This document shows positions 24,672 to 32,818 of a DNA stretch of 64,000 nucleotides, in pieces. The position numbers and the translations under genes were made by a program. Under the pieces are notes generated by a model. The model searched no databases, was not told the DNA's origin, and saw only the letters and a list, made by a program, of their open reading frames with translations. The DNA is from Unio delphinus. Its lineage: Eukaryota > Mollusca > Bivalvia > Unionida > Unionidae. Where the stretch lies: the NCBI GenBank assembly GCA_029339505.1, contig JAQISU010000071.1:1240001-1304000 (forward strand), written 5' to 3'. The number at the start of each line of letters is the position of its first letter. Position 1 is the first letter of the stretch.

Positions 24672-25003
24672 CAAAACTCCCTGGAACCCCATGGGGGAAA
24701 TACCCCGGAGAAAAACACCTTCCAGGGTATAGTTATTGTGGACCGGGAACAAGACTTGATATCAGACTCAATGATCAAAATCAGCCCCGACCCGGTGAGG
24801 AACCAATAAACGCTATTGATAAGGCCTGTCACCGTCATGATGTTGCTTATAAAAGCAGCAATTTGCAACACAGGCATCTAGCAGATGTGAAATTAATTCA
24901 TGCGTTGAATTCTATCACTGATAAATCCTTCAAAGAAAAATTGGCCTCCTTTTTGATAAAATCGGCAATGAAAAGTAAATTGATGTTAGGTGCTGGTAAT
25001 TAA
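24644..25003 (+). CDS. Parvovirus-type phospholipase A2 domain (no own start)
   Basis: A 119-codon frame holds LPGTPWGKYPGEKHL, the calcium-binding loop YCGPGTRL and the catalytic segment IDKACHRHDVAY, with the His-Asp pair intact. This is the phospholipase A2 fold used by parvoviral VP1 and also found in adinto-/polinto-type viruses, where it is thought to open endosomal membranes during entry. No in-frame ATG precedes the motifs. Expression therefore requires frameshifting from the upstream DUF5679 frame, splicing, or a run-length correction. The stop overlaps the start region of the integrase frame. Element 3 retains a damaged copy. Confidence 0.75.
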   Translation, partial: RGGDIAAKLAKLPGTPWGKYPGEKHLPGYSYCGPGTRLDIRLNDQNQPRPGEEPINAIDKACHRHDVAYKSSNLQHRHLADVKLIHALNSITDKSFKEKLASFLIKSAMKSKLMLGAGN

Positions 25004-25010
25004 TAGCAAC

Positions 25011-25955
25011 ATGGAATCTATTTACTATTCCCCAAGAGGATACTGGAAGGGTAACGCTGCAATCAGTAAACTCGCTAGCGCCGCAAAAGTGAGAAAAACC
25101 ACTGCGGCTCATTGGTTATCCAAACAGGCACTATGGCAAATTTATCTACCACCGCCTAAACAAATTCAATTCTCGCATTTTGATGTAACCGGACCCAATG
25201 AAGTTCATCAGGCTGATCTATTATTTCTGCCACATGATCGTGGTTACAAATATGCGTTAACTGTAGTTGATATTGCAAGTCGATACAAAGAAGCAGAACC
25301 GTTAAAAACAAAATCGGCCACTGAAGTCGCTTCTGCATTTGAAAGGATTTATCGAAGGAGCCCTCTGCACTGGCCAAATCTGTTACAAGTTGATCCGGGC
25401 AAGGAATTTCAGGGTGCAGTGTTATCTACAATGAAATATCACAATGTCGCTATCAGACGAGGGCATACTGCACTGCATCGTGATCAGGCCATTGTAGAAC
25501 GATTTAATCGGATTCTTGCTGAACGGTTATTTGGATATCAATATGCAAAAGAATTCATCCAAGAAAAAAGATCCCGTGAATGGGTTAAGAGATTACCAGG
25601 TGTAGTTACCGCACTGAATAACGAGATTACTAGAACCATCAACATGAAACCTATCAACGCGATTAAAAAGAAGTCGATACCTGAAAAACCACAAAAAGAT
25701 TTCAAAGAACCAATTCTTGGTAGTAATGTCATTGTGAGGTACTTATACGAACCAGGAGAGCTTGAAGGGGATAGAAAAAGGGCTACTGATCCTATTTGGA
25801 GCGTCACTACGCATAAGATATCTAGTATAACACGATCTACGGGTAGACCTCCAATCTATAAACTGGATTCAACTGCCCCTCAACGGGGTTTTACTAGACA
25901 ACAATTACAAGTGATACCCGAGGATACTCAATTGCCACCACATGGGCTTAACTAG
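25011..25955 (+). CDS. Retroviral-type DDE integrase
   Basis: The protein catalyses insertion of the element. The rve core has a first Asp in NEVHQADLLFLP, a second in LLQVDPGKEF and a Glu in AIVERFNRIL, giving the D(34)E spacing of Polinton integrases. A basic C-terminal domain with IWSVTTHKI resembles the chromodomain/SH3-like tail. I prefer the ATG at 25011 (MESIYYSPRGYW). An upstream ATG at 24990 lies within the PLA2 frame. No clear HHCC zinc finger is seen at the N-terminus, where a helix-turn-helix-like AAKVRKTTAAHWL occurs instead. The 3' end overlaps the convergent HNH2 frame by 8 bp. The 5-bp CCATT duplication is consistent with this enzyme class. Confidence 0.9.
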   Translation: MESIYYSPRGYWKGNAAISKLASAAKVRKTTAAHWLSKQALWQIYLPPPKQIQFSHFDVTGPNEVHQADLLFLPHDRGYKYALTVVDIASRYKEAEPLKTKSATEVASAFERIYRRSPLHWPNLLQVDPGKEFQGAVLSTMKYHNVAIRRGHTALHRDQAIVERFNRILAERLFGYQYAKEFIQEKRSREWVKRLPGVVTALNNEITRTINMKPINAIKKKSIPEKPQKDFKEPILGSNVIVRYLYEPGELEGDRKRATDPIWSVTTHKISSITRSTGRPPIYKLDSTAPQRGFTRQQLQVIPEDTQLPPHGLN

Positions 25956-26202
25956 CACCCTTGCGTCTATTGCACTCAAGACAAGTCAACATCACATTAT
26001 TTCTGACATGACCGAGATTGTTATTTTTTCTGTCTACGGTGAATTGGCGAGGATCCTTATCCGAATACTGCCAACGCATTATACAATTGCAACTCGCGCA
26101 GTGATTATTCTGTTGTTTCTTCAAAGTGATTATTAATTCAGCATCAATATCAAATTCTCGTTGTTTTTTTTTGTCCTGTTGTTTGTAACCGGAGAGTTTT
26201 TT
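25948..26202 (-). CDS. HNH-type endonuclease domain in the -1 frame of the polymerase-helicase gene
   Basis: The frame holds NNHCASCN, FTVDRKNNNLGHVRNN and LTCLECNRRKG, the two zinc knuckles and central DR...GH block of an HNH nuclease. It opens exactly at the first of two A-rich runs at the end of the polymerase-helicase gene and contains no ATG before the domain, apart from a Met inside it. It could be a C-terminal extension made by -1 frameshifting. In element 3 the homologous sequence is a separate gene whose MTK start aligns with RTK here, so loss of a start codon is another explanation. The 3' end overlaps the integrase 3' end by 8 bp. Confidence 0.65.
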   Translation of the reverse strand, partial: KKLSGYKQQDKKKQREFDIDAELIITLKKQQNNHCASCNCIMRWQYSDKDPRQFTVDRKNNNLGHVRNNVMLTCLECNRRKGAS

Positions 26203-29200
26203 TTATCAATAATATCATTATCGTCACCAATGATTTCATCATCGCCAATGATTTCATCATCGCCTGACTCTGTCAGGACAATTCTTCGAAGTTGATTTAT
26301 TTTTCGTACTCTAGACACTGCGAGATAGACTAAATTCGACCATTCTATGCGATTATCTACCATCCAAAGAGTTGTATCCGATATAGTCAATCCCTGTGAA
26401 GAATGTATCGTCGCTGCATAACCTAGCGTCCACGGGGATTTATTAGCACGCAATGCATCTTCAACAACATTGATATGAACCAGCACAATATCATTTAATA
26501 CTAAATTCTGTTTTTCACTTTGTCCTGGAATATCAACTTCGATGTTCTGTTTTCGCGTATCCGATGGCCTATAACAAAGAGGCACTGGAAGTGTTGCAAA
26601 TTTTTGTTTATGCAATTCAAATAACTTCATCTGAAGTGTGTCCCTGACTATTTTTCTACTTGCAATGATTAAATCGTTTGGTCTCCACATTTCCCAGAAA
26701 TCATTCATGGGAGTTTCCGAAATTATTTCACGGGTTATTTCACACTGGATTCTATCCGGTTGTAATCTAATTAGTTTCTTCAATTCTTTTAATTCATTAT
26801 CAAGTGATCTATGATCAGTATCAATTTCTTCATAATAGTCTACAAAACCCTTTAGCCATTCATGGGGGGATGCACCGACAAATGGTGGTGGTTGGCCGTG
26901 ATCACCGCACATGACGACTTTTGTATTCTTCAATAACAACCACTCAAGAAATATTTTTAAGACATCTTCTGACACTGTGTCTATTTCATCCCAAATCATG
27001 ATTTCAGGAATAAATTTCTCTCCCATGCGCTCAGGAGTCCATTTATCTCCCTTCCATCGGAAAAAGCTGTGATAAGTGCAAGCATTTACCCCTCTCTGTA
27101 TCATTTCTCTTGCAAGTCTATGAGTCGGTGTTAGCACAATCATGTTAGAAACGCTAGCGTTTCCACGACGAAATAACTCAATTGCCCGGGTTGTTTTTCC
27201 TGACCCACCACAGCCGTTTAAATAAACTGTTTTATACAGGCATATTGGATCAGAAATCGGTGGTGCACTAGAAAATTCTGAACACTGATTGCTTTCTAAG
27301 TAATTATTTTCAATGGTAACATCTGCTGATGGAATATAATCATGAATCATTTCTTTCTTAATTCTCCATGATCCCCATTTCTCGTTGCCAGTAGCCTTAA
27401 AATCAGCCATTTTGCTATTTATGTAAAATGAGTCAGTAGCAACTCTAACTGCGGTGGTAGGAAATCTATTGATCATTGAAAATAAATTAATAGAAGCATA
27501 ACCAAGCATAGAAGCTCTCAAATGTGTGTACTGCGGATGGTATCCATCAGTGTAAGTAACAATTGTACCCAATTTGGTTCCATCGGACATAAATGCGTCC
27601 TTACGATTGACATATAGGCCCTTATTCGTTAAATCCGCCATTACAAAATCGTATTCAGCGTTGTCTATAATCAATCGTGAAGAATATTTCGTATTATCAT
27701 CTTTGCCACCTTGGGTAAATTTACCGATTATTCTTCGTCCAAGATTTTTTGCTTCATTGTTTCTGATTTCAAATAACTGTCTGGACCAATCCATGATTTG
27801 TTGTTCATTAAAATCAGGAAACAGTTTTCGCTCTTCGCTAATTATTTTTTCTAGATCAGGTTGTGGTAACCAGACTGATTTCTGTGCCCGATAGGATATA
27901 ATTGCTTCACTGACAATTAATGATTTTAACATCTTACAATCAAGCATATACCGTAACAACACTATTGGCATCCAGTGTTTTTCAGACATGTGTTTACCAA
28001 TCCAAAGATAACTACACGGATGAAGTCCTTCAGCCATTTCAAATGATACCACACAAGCGAATCCGGTTAAATCAAAATCAGGAAGTGGTCCATTAATAGC
28101 AACACGGGTCATTTCGTGTGTAGGGTGTCCAAATCGTTTGAAATATTTCTCGCATTCTCCATACCCAAGAAAACTTCCTGGATAACACGCAATCATATCA
28201 ACGGAAATAACGGTATCAGCGGTGTATTTTGTGTTCCATAATCCGCCGTGGCTGTATTCAAGACAGGATAATTTGACATCTGATAAAAACTCACTTCGTG
28301 TTGGTTTCCACGCGTTTTTCTTTCTAGCAAAATGTGCTGCAATGGATGGTACTGTAAAACAGTTTGCTAATAATTGATCGTCTTCTTCTCCGTCCTCAGA
28401 AAACTCACTAGCTAGTTGTTTCATTTGATTCTGCAGTTCTTCAGTACGGTATAATTCTCCGTTGGGCCTTACAAACTGATCAAATCTGCATTCCTCGTCT
28501 GAATTACTATGAAATAGCCACGCTGACACAGGATCGTTTTTACTCAAATGGTAAATAGCATCAAATAATTTCTGCTCTGATAAAAACTCTTCGGTTTGGG
28601 ATAGATATTTTACGGTTCTATCCCGTGGGAATATTGTTACTGCAGATGACCACGCGTGCGCGTTATGATCAATAATTTCAATGGGGTTTCCTTTTTTTGA
28701 TTGATATTTCGGTTCTTTTAATACTTCACCGGTGATTGTCCTTACCGATATTGGAAATCTTAATGATGTTTCTAATTTAGTTATATCCTGAATTGTTGCT
28801 CCATGCTCTTTTACCGTGAACTCCCACTCGGTTATTTTTTTTCGTCTTAGATCAGTGAGTTTATTCCCCCGGGACGCATTTGTGAAGTGTTCTATTATTC
28901 GTTCTGCTACACAATTGAGCCCTGTCGAATATTTCATGGGTGCTAGTTTTGAAATATCAGGTTTTTCATTGAGCGGATAGATCCCGTAAACAACTGCTGT
29001 GACAGGATAAGACCTTTCGTAGTAGGGTTTATCAATTCCAGTCAAAATTCCCGGTTTTGAATCCTGATTCACGGTGACAGTTTTTTTGCCCTTGAGAATG
29101 GGTTCAAATTTATCCTTAATAATCCATTTGCCATTCTCACGGATAATGAATTTGATTCGGAAAAAATGACTTTTTTCCCCAACACGTGAAATGATCACTG

Positions 29201-29615
29201 CTGCCTTTTCATCATTCATGGTAGCGTCAACAACACCATCAATTCGAAATGTTGACCAGCAATAAGATGCTCCATCACGCTTGAATTCATTAAAACAGTC
29301 TCTGATGGGTTTATCAAGAATTTTATTCTTGGGTGTATTAGAAACTATATCAAGATTGAATTGAGCATCCTTCCATGATGATTTCATGTTTCCGTCTCTT
29401 GGACGTTTGTTACGTTTTTTGGGTCTATCGCGATTAAATCTAGGATTGATTTTCAATAATCTCTTAAACTCTTTCATGTTTCCGTCTCTTGGACGTTTGT
29501 TACGTTTTTTGGGTCTATCGATATTAAATCTAGGATTGATTTTTAATAATCTCTTGAACTCTCTATCAGCATTGAATTTAGCATTTTTCGAAGTCAATCT
29601 CTTGAACTCCTTCAT
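26133..29615 (-). CDS. Family-B DNA polymerase fused to SF1 (RecD/Pif1-like) helicase
   Basis: A single intact 1160-codon frame. Residues ~1-90 are basic with two 30-residue repeats and NLS-like KKRNKRPR. Residues ~240-330 contain AERIIEHF and IEIIDHNAHAW, as in B-family polymerases of mobile elements. Residues ~470-490 carry SVDMIACYPGSF (motif A), and ~705-735 carry ASMLGYASINL then RVATDSFYI (motif C; the usual first Asp of DTDS is Ala). A helicase follows: Walker A GCGGSGKTT (~800), WDEID (~877), GDHGQPPPF (~905), TIHSSQGLT (~1070) and YLAVSRVRK (~1100). It would copy and unwind the viral genome. A single chain with both activities is unlike the usual Polinton PolB. The ATG at 29615 is 24 bp from the divergent zinc-protein gene. 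Elements 2 and 3 keep the same fusion. Confidence 0.88.
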   Translation of the reverse strand: MKEFKRLTSKNAKFNADREFKRLLKINPRFNIDRPKKRNKRPRDGNMKEFKRLLKINPRFNRDRPKKRNKRPRDGNMKSSWKDAQFNLDIVSNTPKNKILDKPIRDCFNEFKRDGASYCWSTFRIDGVVDATMNDEKAAVIISRVGEKSHFFRIKFIIRENGKWIIKDKFEPILKGKKTVTVNQDSKPGILTGIDKPYYERSYPVTAVVYGIYPLNEKPDISKLAPMKYSTGLNCVAERIIEHFTNASRGNKLTDLRRKKITEWEFTVKEHGATIQDITKLETSLRFPISVRTITGEVLKEPKYQSKKGNPIEIIDHNAHAWSSAVTIFPRDRTVKYLSQTEEFLSEQKLFDAIYHLSKNDPVSAWLFHSNSDEECRFDQFVRPNGELYRTEELQNQMKQLASEFSEDGEEDDQLLANCFTVPSIAAHFARKKNAWKPTRSEFLSDVKLSCLEYSHGGLWNTKYTADTVISVDMIACYPGSFLGYGECEKYFKRFGHPTHEMTRVAINGPLPDFDLTGFACVVSFEMAEGLHPCSYLWIGKHMSEKHWMPIVLLRYMLDCKMLKSLIVSEAIISYRAQKSVWLPQPDLEKIISEERKLFPDFNEQQIMDWSRQLFEIRNNEAKNLGRRIIGKFTQGGKDDNTKYSSRLIIDNAEYDFVMADLTNKGLYVNRKDAFMSDGTKLGTIVTYTDGYHPQYTHLRASMLGYASINLFSMINRFPTTAVRVATDSFYINSKMADFKATGNEKWGSWRIKKEMIHDYIPSADVTIENNYLESNQCSEFSSAPPISDPICLYKTVYLNGCGGSGKTTRAIELFRRGNASVSNMIVLTPTHRLAREMIQRGVNACTYHSFFRWKGDKWTPERMGEKFIPEIMIWDEIDTVSEDVLKIFLEWLLLKNTKVVMCGDHGQPPPFVGASPHEWLKGFVDYYEEIDTDHRSLDNELKELKKLIRLQPDRIQCEITREIISETPMNDFWEMWRPNDLIIASRKIVRDTLQMKLFELHKQKFATLPVPLCYRPSDTRKQNIEVDIPGQSEKQNLVLNDIVLVHINVVEDALRANKSPWTLGYAATIHSSQGLTISDTTLWMVDNRIEWSNLVYLAVSRVRKINQLRRIVLTESGDDEIIGDDEIIGDDNDIIDKKNSPVTNNRTKKNNENLILMLN
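26163..26202 (-). other. Tandem candidate -1 frameshift sites (two A AAA AAC heptamers)
   Basis: On the minus strand, heptamers at 26202-26196 and 26169-26163 are both in phase with the polymerase-helicase frame (codons AAA AAA AAC), 33 nt apart. Both lead into the HNH2 frame, which is closed by stops immediately upstream of the first site. They sit in runs of 8 and 9 A. Confidence 0.45.
29386..29565 (-). repeat. Two tandem 90-bp repeats at the polymerase-helicase N-terminus
   Basis: Each encodes EFKRLLKINPRFNxDRP followed by KKRNKRPRDGNMK. A third, shorter FNADR motif precedes them, and element 2 has one such motif (KNKRFNLDR). Confidence 0.85.
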
Positions 29616-29639
29616 GCTATATAAAAAACAAACATTGAA
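29616..29639. promoter_or_regulatory. Divergent promoter region between polymerase-helicase and zinc-protein genes
   Basis: Only 24 bp separate the two ATGs. The gap contains CTATATAAAAAACAAAC, a TATA-like sequence, so promoters must be very compact or lie within coding sequence. Confidence 0.45.
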
Positions 29640-30035
29640 ATGAAAGTTTTATGTATAATGAATCACTGCAAATGGCTCATGATGGGAAATGTAACCCCGT
29701 GTAACAAATCATGCAGAAAAAATGAATACTGTAGGTATCATATGCAAAGTTTTCGACGTGGAAGTCTTGGTCCGTTACCCTGTATTCGATGTGGGGTTGG
29801 GGTCAAAGGAAGATCACAATTGTGTATTGACTGTGGTGGTAAGCGATATAGGGAATTGAAGCGTTATTATGATAAAAGAATAAAAAATGGACAATCCATC
29901 AGAAATTATGACCCTGAAAAAGCCCTTGACCCTGACAACATCAAGGATAAAATCATAAGAACCCCGCAAGACTACATCGAAAGATTTTCCAGTGATGTAA
30001 TTATTGAACCAAACACTGAATTAGACAAACAATAG
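29640..30035 (+). CDS. Conserved cysteine-rich (zinc-binding) protein
   Basis: The 131-residue protein has an N-terminal half with regularly spaced Cys/His: HCKW, PCNKSCRKNEYCRYH, PCIRCGVG and LCIDCGGKRY, which suggests two zinc ribbons. A charged C-terminal half follows. Function unknown. A recognisable degenerate homologue lies at 61170-61449 on the minus strand in element 2, again between HNH1 and the divergent polymerase-helicase gene. It is therefore a stable member of the replication module. Confidence 0.7.
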   Translation: MKVLCIMNHCKWLMMGNVTPCNKSCRKNEYCRYHMQSFRRGSLGPLPCIRCGVGVKGRSQLCIDCGGKRYRELKRYYDKRIKNGQSIRNYDPEKALDPDNIKDKIIRTPQDYIERFSSDVIIEPNTELDKQ

Positions 30036-30045
30036 AATAGTATAT

Positions 30046-30540
30046 ATGAACCAAGAATTCAGACAGCATCCAGTGATTACAAATTATGAAGCATCCAGTG
30101 ATGGTACTGTCAGAAACCGTAGACTAAAGAAATCAGTTGGTGTTGTGAATAATCACGGGTATTTGATGTTTGGCGCTGGAAAGAAAACTTATCTCAATCA
30201 TCGTTTCGTGTATGAATGTCATTATGGTTTGATCAAAGATGGTTTTGTTATTTATCACAAGGATTCTAATCCAAAGAATAATTCTGTATCAAATCTGCAG
30301 GCTATCACACTGAGTGAGAATTCCAAACGAGGAAGAGCTGGCACTTGCAAAACGGTTGGGAAGAGACCTGTGACATCTTTGAATACAATAACTAATGAAG
30401 AAAAAATATTTTCATCTATGAATGAAGCCGGTAGGCACTTCGATATTTGTCCGACTTCTGTTCAAAAAGTTGCAGGGAGGATTTATCGATCGGCTATTTC
30501 AAAAAAGACAGGGCAAAAAGTTCAATTTAGTTATGTCTAA
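30046..30540 (+). CDS. HNH homing-endonuclease-like protein (HNH1)
   Basis: The 164-residue protein begins with a NUMOD4-like segment (NYEASSDGTVRN). It then has the HNH core NHRFVYECHYG and IYHKDSNPKNNSVSNLQAIT, followed by a NUMOD1-like helix-turn-helix (MNEAGRHFDICPTSVQKVAG). Such proteins usually are selfish homing nucleases. Here the gene is conserved at the same place in elements 2 and 3, which argues for a fixed role or long co-inheritance. The stop and the next ATG overlap as TAATG. Confidence 0.82.
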   Translation: MNQEFRQHPVITNYEASSDGTVRNRRLKKSVGVVNNHGYLMFGAGKKTYLNHRFVYECHYGLIKDGFVIYHKDSNPKNNSVSNLQAITLSENSKRGRAGTCKTVGKRPVTSLNTITNEEKIFSSMNEAGRHFDICPTSVQKVAGRIYRSAISKKTGQKVQFSYV

Positions 30541-30941
30541 TGCGTCATAATTTCCAATTAGAGATATGTCATTCTTATAGAATAATGAATTCTGAAAACA
30601 TGAATAGCATCATAGTTGAAATAGCAAAATTGAAAAATCAGGATATCAAACTATCAGATGGATTAAATCCTGATCAAATTGTGTCTGATTTTCAGGATAT
30701 AGAATACGGGGTTAGCACTAACAAATATATGCTACCCAAGAAATATGCACTCATCAAAAAAATTCAGAATTCTATTAAAGACTCTCTTTCATTTTCCAGT
30801 GACATCAGTGTGTTCGTTCCGTTGTATACTATCGTAGAGGGAATACGAAAAGAATTAGGTAACGAATACGAATTGAAAAAAGAAGTCAACTCTAAAATTA
30901 GAAACCTACGAGCATTAATTCAAGAAAATGAACAATTTTGA
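30540..30941 (+). CDS. Unidentified conserved small protein
   Basis: The 133-residue frame starts at the ATG within TAATG; a start at 30585 (MNSENMNSII) is also possible. It is mostly helical and charged, ending ELKKEVNSKIRNLRALIQENEQF, a likely coiled coil. A minus-strand homologue in element 2 (55205-55375, KFVPPSNAVERIKSKL) supports it as a real gene. No family recognised. Confidence 0.65.
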   Translation: MRHNFQLEICHSYRIMNSENMNSIIVEIAKLKNQDIKLSDGLNPDQIVSDFQDIEYGVSTNKYMLPKKYALIKKIQNSIKDSLSFSSDISVFVPLYTIVEGIRKELGNEYELKKEVNSKIRNLRALIQENEQF

Positions 30942-31308
30942 TTGCCCGACCATTAATCATTTTTTGATTGCCCGACCATTTATCATTTTTTGATCGTGAC
31001 CGACCATTTATCATTCCGACCATATCATTTTTTTTAGCCGACCCTCAAGGGGGATGTCAAAAATCGATGGACGATGTGTCAGATTGATGTCAAAAAAGTG
31101 GAGAAACTGTGGTATTAATTATTTTATATACAATTTCCACACTTTCTCCATCAGTGATAGAAGGTGTCTCACGATGAAATAACACTTCCATGACCGTGTT
31201 AAAAATCATCCGACATGTCACTGATGTCAAAAAAGGAGTTGCACGATGGTGTTAGGTCGGGATTGAAAAAGTGTTTTACAATTGAAAAATGGTTTCTGAT
31301 TTCAAATA
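30942..31308. promoter_or_regulatory. Repeat-rich intergenic region between early and virion blocks
   Basis: It holds three to four direct repeats of GACCATTTATCATTTTTTGAT type at 30945-31030. It also holds a possible stem (GTGGAGAAACTGTGG near 31100 with CCACACTTTCTCCAT near 31136). Several GATGTCAAAAA and GTCNNANGATG motifs occur. Position and structure suit a control region or origin. This is inference only. Confidence 0.4.
31280..31288 (+). promoter_or_regulatory. AATTGAAAA motif 29 nt upstream of a virion gene
   Basis: The same 9-mer lies at similar distances from the starts at 32333 and 36348, and a variant precedes 34284. It may be a viral gene promoter. Confidence 0.4.
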
Positions 31309-32299
31309 ATGGTCAATGAAGCATTAACAACCCGATTGGCTCGTGAACGATTAGATGCAATTAAGAAATTTATACCAATTCGTGACTCTGTAAGAAATAA
31401 ACTGCAACAACGACAGAGTTTACAAACTGATTTTGCTCTGGGGTCTGAAGAATTGTTTAAACCAGTAACCACAGCAACGAAGGGGGTAGAGCGTGCTATA
31501 CTGGGAGATGATCCTGACGGTAAGAGAAAGGAAGAGGGTCTTATTTCTGTACTTGAAAAACTAGCAGTGAAAACTGAACAAACTGAACAAACTGATCCGA
31601 AAAAGCGACTGTTTCTCTGTTGAATAAATTTACTGATCATACTAAAATAGTAATAAAAAAATTTGAATTATTGAAATCAAAGGATTATCAAGCCTTTGGT
31701 AATTTTGCTGCTCAAAGTTATAATTCAAAAAAGATTTTTTAAAGGACGAGTATAAGAATGATAGAATATCAAGTAATGATTGGTTCGATTATTTGTATAA
31801 ACTAAATAAAGGGATTGGTCGTTTGAATAAGGATGAGATAGGATACAAGGAATTTCAAAGGGGAATTAGTAATTATAAAAGAGAACAAATAGAAGAGCGA
31901 CAACGAGAAATAGAAGAACGGCAAGAACTAAAACGTCAAACACCAACACGTAGACAAACAAGAAGACAAAAAAAACAACAACTACCACCTGATGATGATG
32001 ATGATGATACTCTTGATTATTTACAAACCACGGATACAGACAAACTAGATGAAGCAACTGGTTATAGCGGAAGTGGATTAGGAAATCCAAGGATTGGAAA
32101 CACTTGTCCTGATAGTGTTATCAATGATATATCACGATTAGATGTTCTTGTAGGAGGATTCCGAGCTGGAAATAATTCACCGGAAATAATTAATGAAGCA
32201 GCTGATATCTGTAGACGGTTATTTGCCGGCGGTATCATGGATATCAAAACATATCGAGATTTCATTGACGAGTTAGCAAATGGGTATCATAGTGATTAA
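31309..32299 (+). CDS. Putative virion-associated protein in three consecutive frames
   Basis: The first segment (31309-31623) is helical and charged. The middle segment (31605-31733) includes LLNKFTDHTKIVIKKFELLK. The last (31733-32299) has an Arg/Gln/Glu-rich coiled coil, an acidic run of six Asp, a GSGLGNPRIG motif and a helical C-terminus (SRLDVLVGGFRAGN, AGGIMDIKTYRDF). Each junction is a -1 step at AAA AAG: G AAA AAG at 31599-31605 and A AAA AAG at 31727-31733. Either two frameshifts join them or A-runs are one base short. The GSGxGN-type block recurs in structural genes of related elements as far as I recall. Exact role unknown. Confidence 0.55.
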
Positions 32300-32304
32300 A
32301 TAAC

Positions 32305-32313
32305 AATTGAAAA
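32305..32313 (+). promoter_or_regulatory. AATTGAAAA motif 28 nt upstream of the 32333 gene
   Basis: Identical 9-mer and spacing to the copies at 31280 and 36317. Confidence 0.4.
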
Positions 32314-32332
32314 CACTATTGTTTTTATAATA

Positions 32333-32764
32333 ATGATCATCCATTACAATCATGATAAACCAACCCTCGTCTATGTAGTTAATTCACGGTTTCCAGTTTA
32401 TAGAGCATACTACGGAGATGGCCTCAGCAATACCATTTTAGGATTCTTTTCAAGAATGGCCCCAAAAGTGATGCCGTTAGCTAAACAGTTATCAATGAAA
32501 GCCATTGATGTTATTCGTGATAAGGGTATTAGTACTGTTGGAAATCTTGCCGGGAAAGCGTTTGCAACTGCGAAGGATAAAATAACATCATTAGTGGGGC
32601 GAAAAAAGAAACCGTTACCGTCTACAGAAGAAATGCCTGCAAGTGTTAGTAAAATAATAAATAACGCAGTAGATGAAAAATTAGCGTCGATGGTAAATCA
32701 AGGGGACCAAAGCAATATTGCAAACATGATAGCAGGAAGTGGCCTTAAAAAACTACGTCGATGA
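32333..32764 (+). CDS. Small virion protein, adenovirus pVI/pX-like in character
   Basis: The 143-residue protein has a GDGLSNTILGFFSRMAPKVM segment that could be an amphipathic helix after a GDGL processing-like site. It continues SMKAIDVIRDKGISTVGNLA, a basic patch GRKKKPLP and a C-terminal GSGLKKLRR. Position directly before the capsid gene, a glycine-rich cleavage-like site and basic tail suggest a capsid-internal cement or membrane-active protein. Element 2 retains the part from KQLSVKAIDVIRDK on. Functional role is inferred. Confidence 0.6.
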   Translation: MIIHYNHDKPTLVYVVNSRFPVYRAYYGDGLSNTILGFFSRMAPKVMPLAKQLSMKAIDVIRDKGISTVGNLAGKAFATAKDKITSLVGRKKKPLPSTEEMPASVSKIINNAVDEKLASMVNQGDQSNIANMIAGSGLKKLRR

Positions 32765-32818
32765 AAATGGAAAAATCGTTTACGATTTCACTATTTAGAC
32801 TCTGATAAATAGAATAAA

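Noticed and set aside
27574..27894. 106-codon + strand frame within the polymerase gene
   Set aside because: Antisense shadow; no motif and no support from elements 2 or 3.
30945..31030. CRISPR-like array
   Set aside because: Repeats are short, AT-rich and adjoin without spacers of constant length; the context is a eukaryotic provirus.
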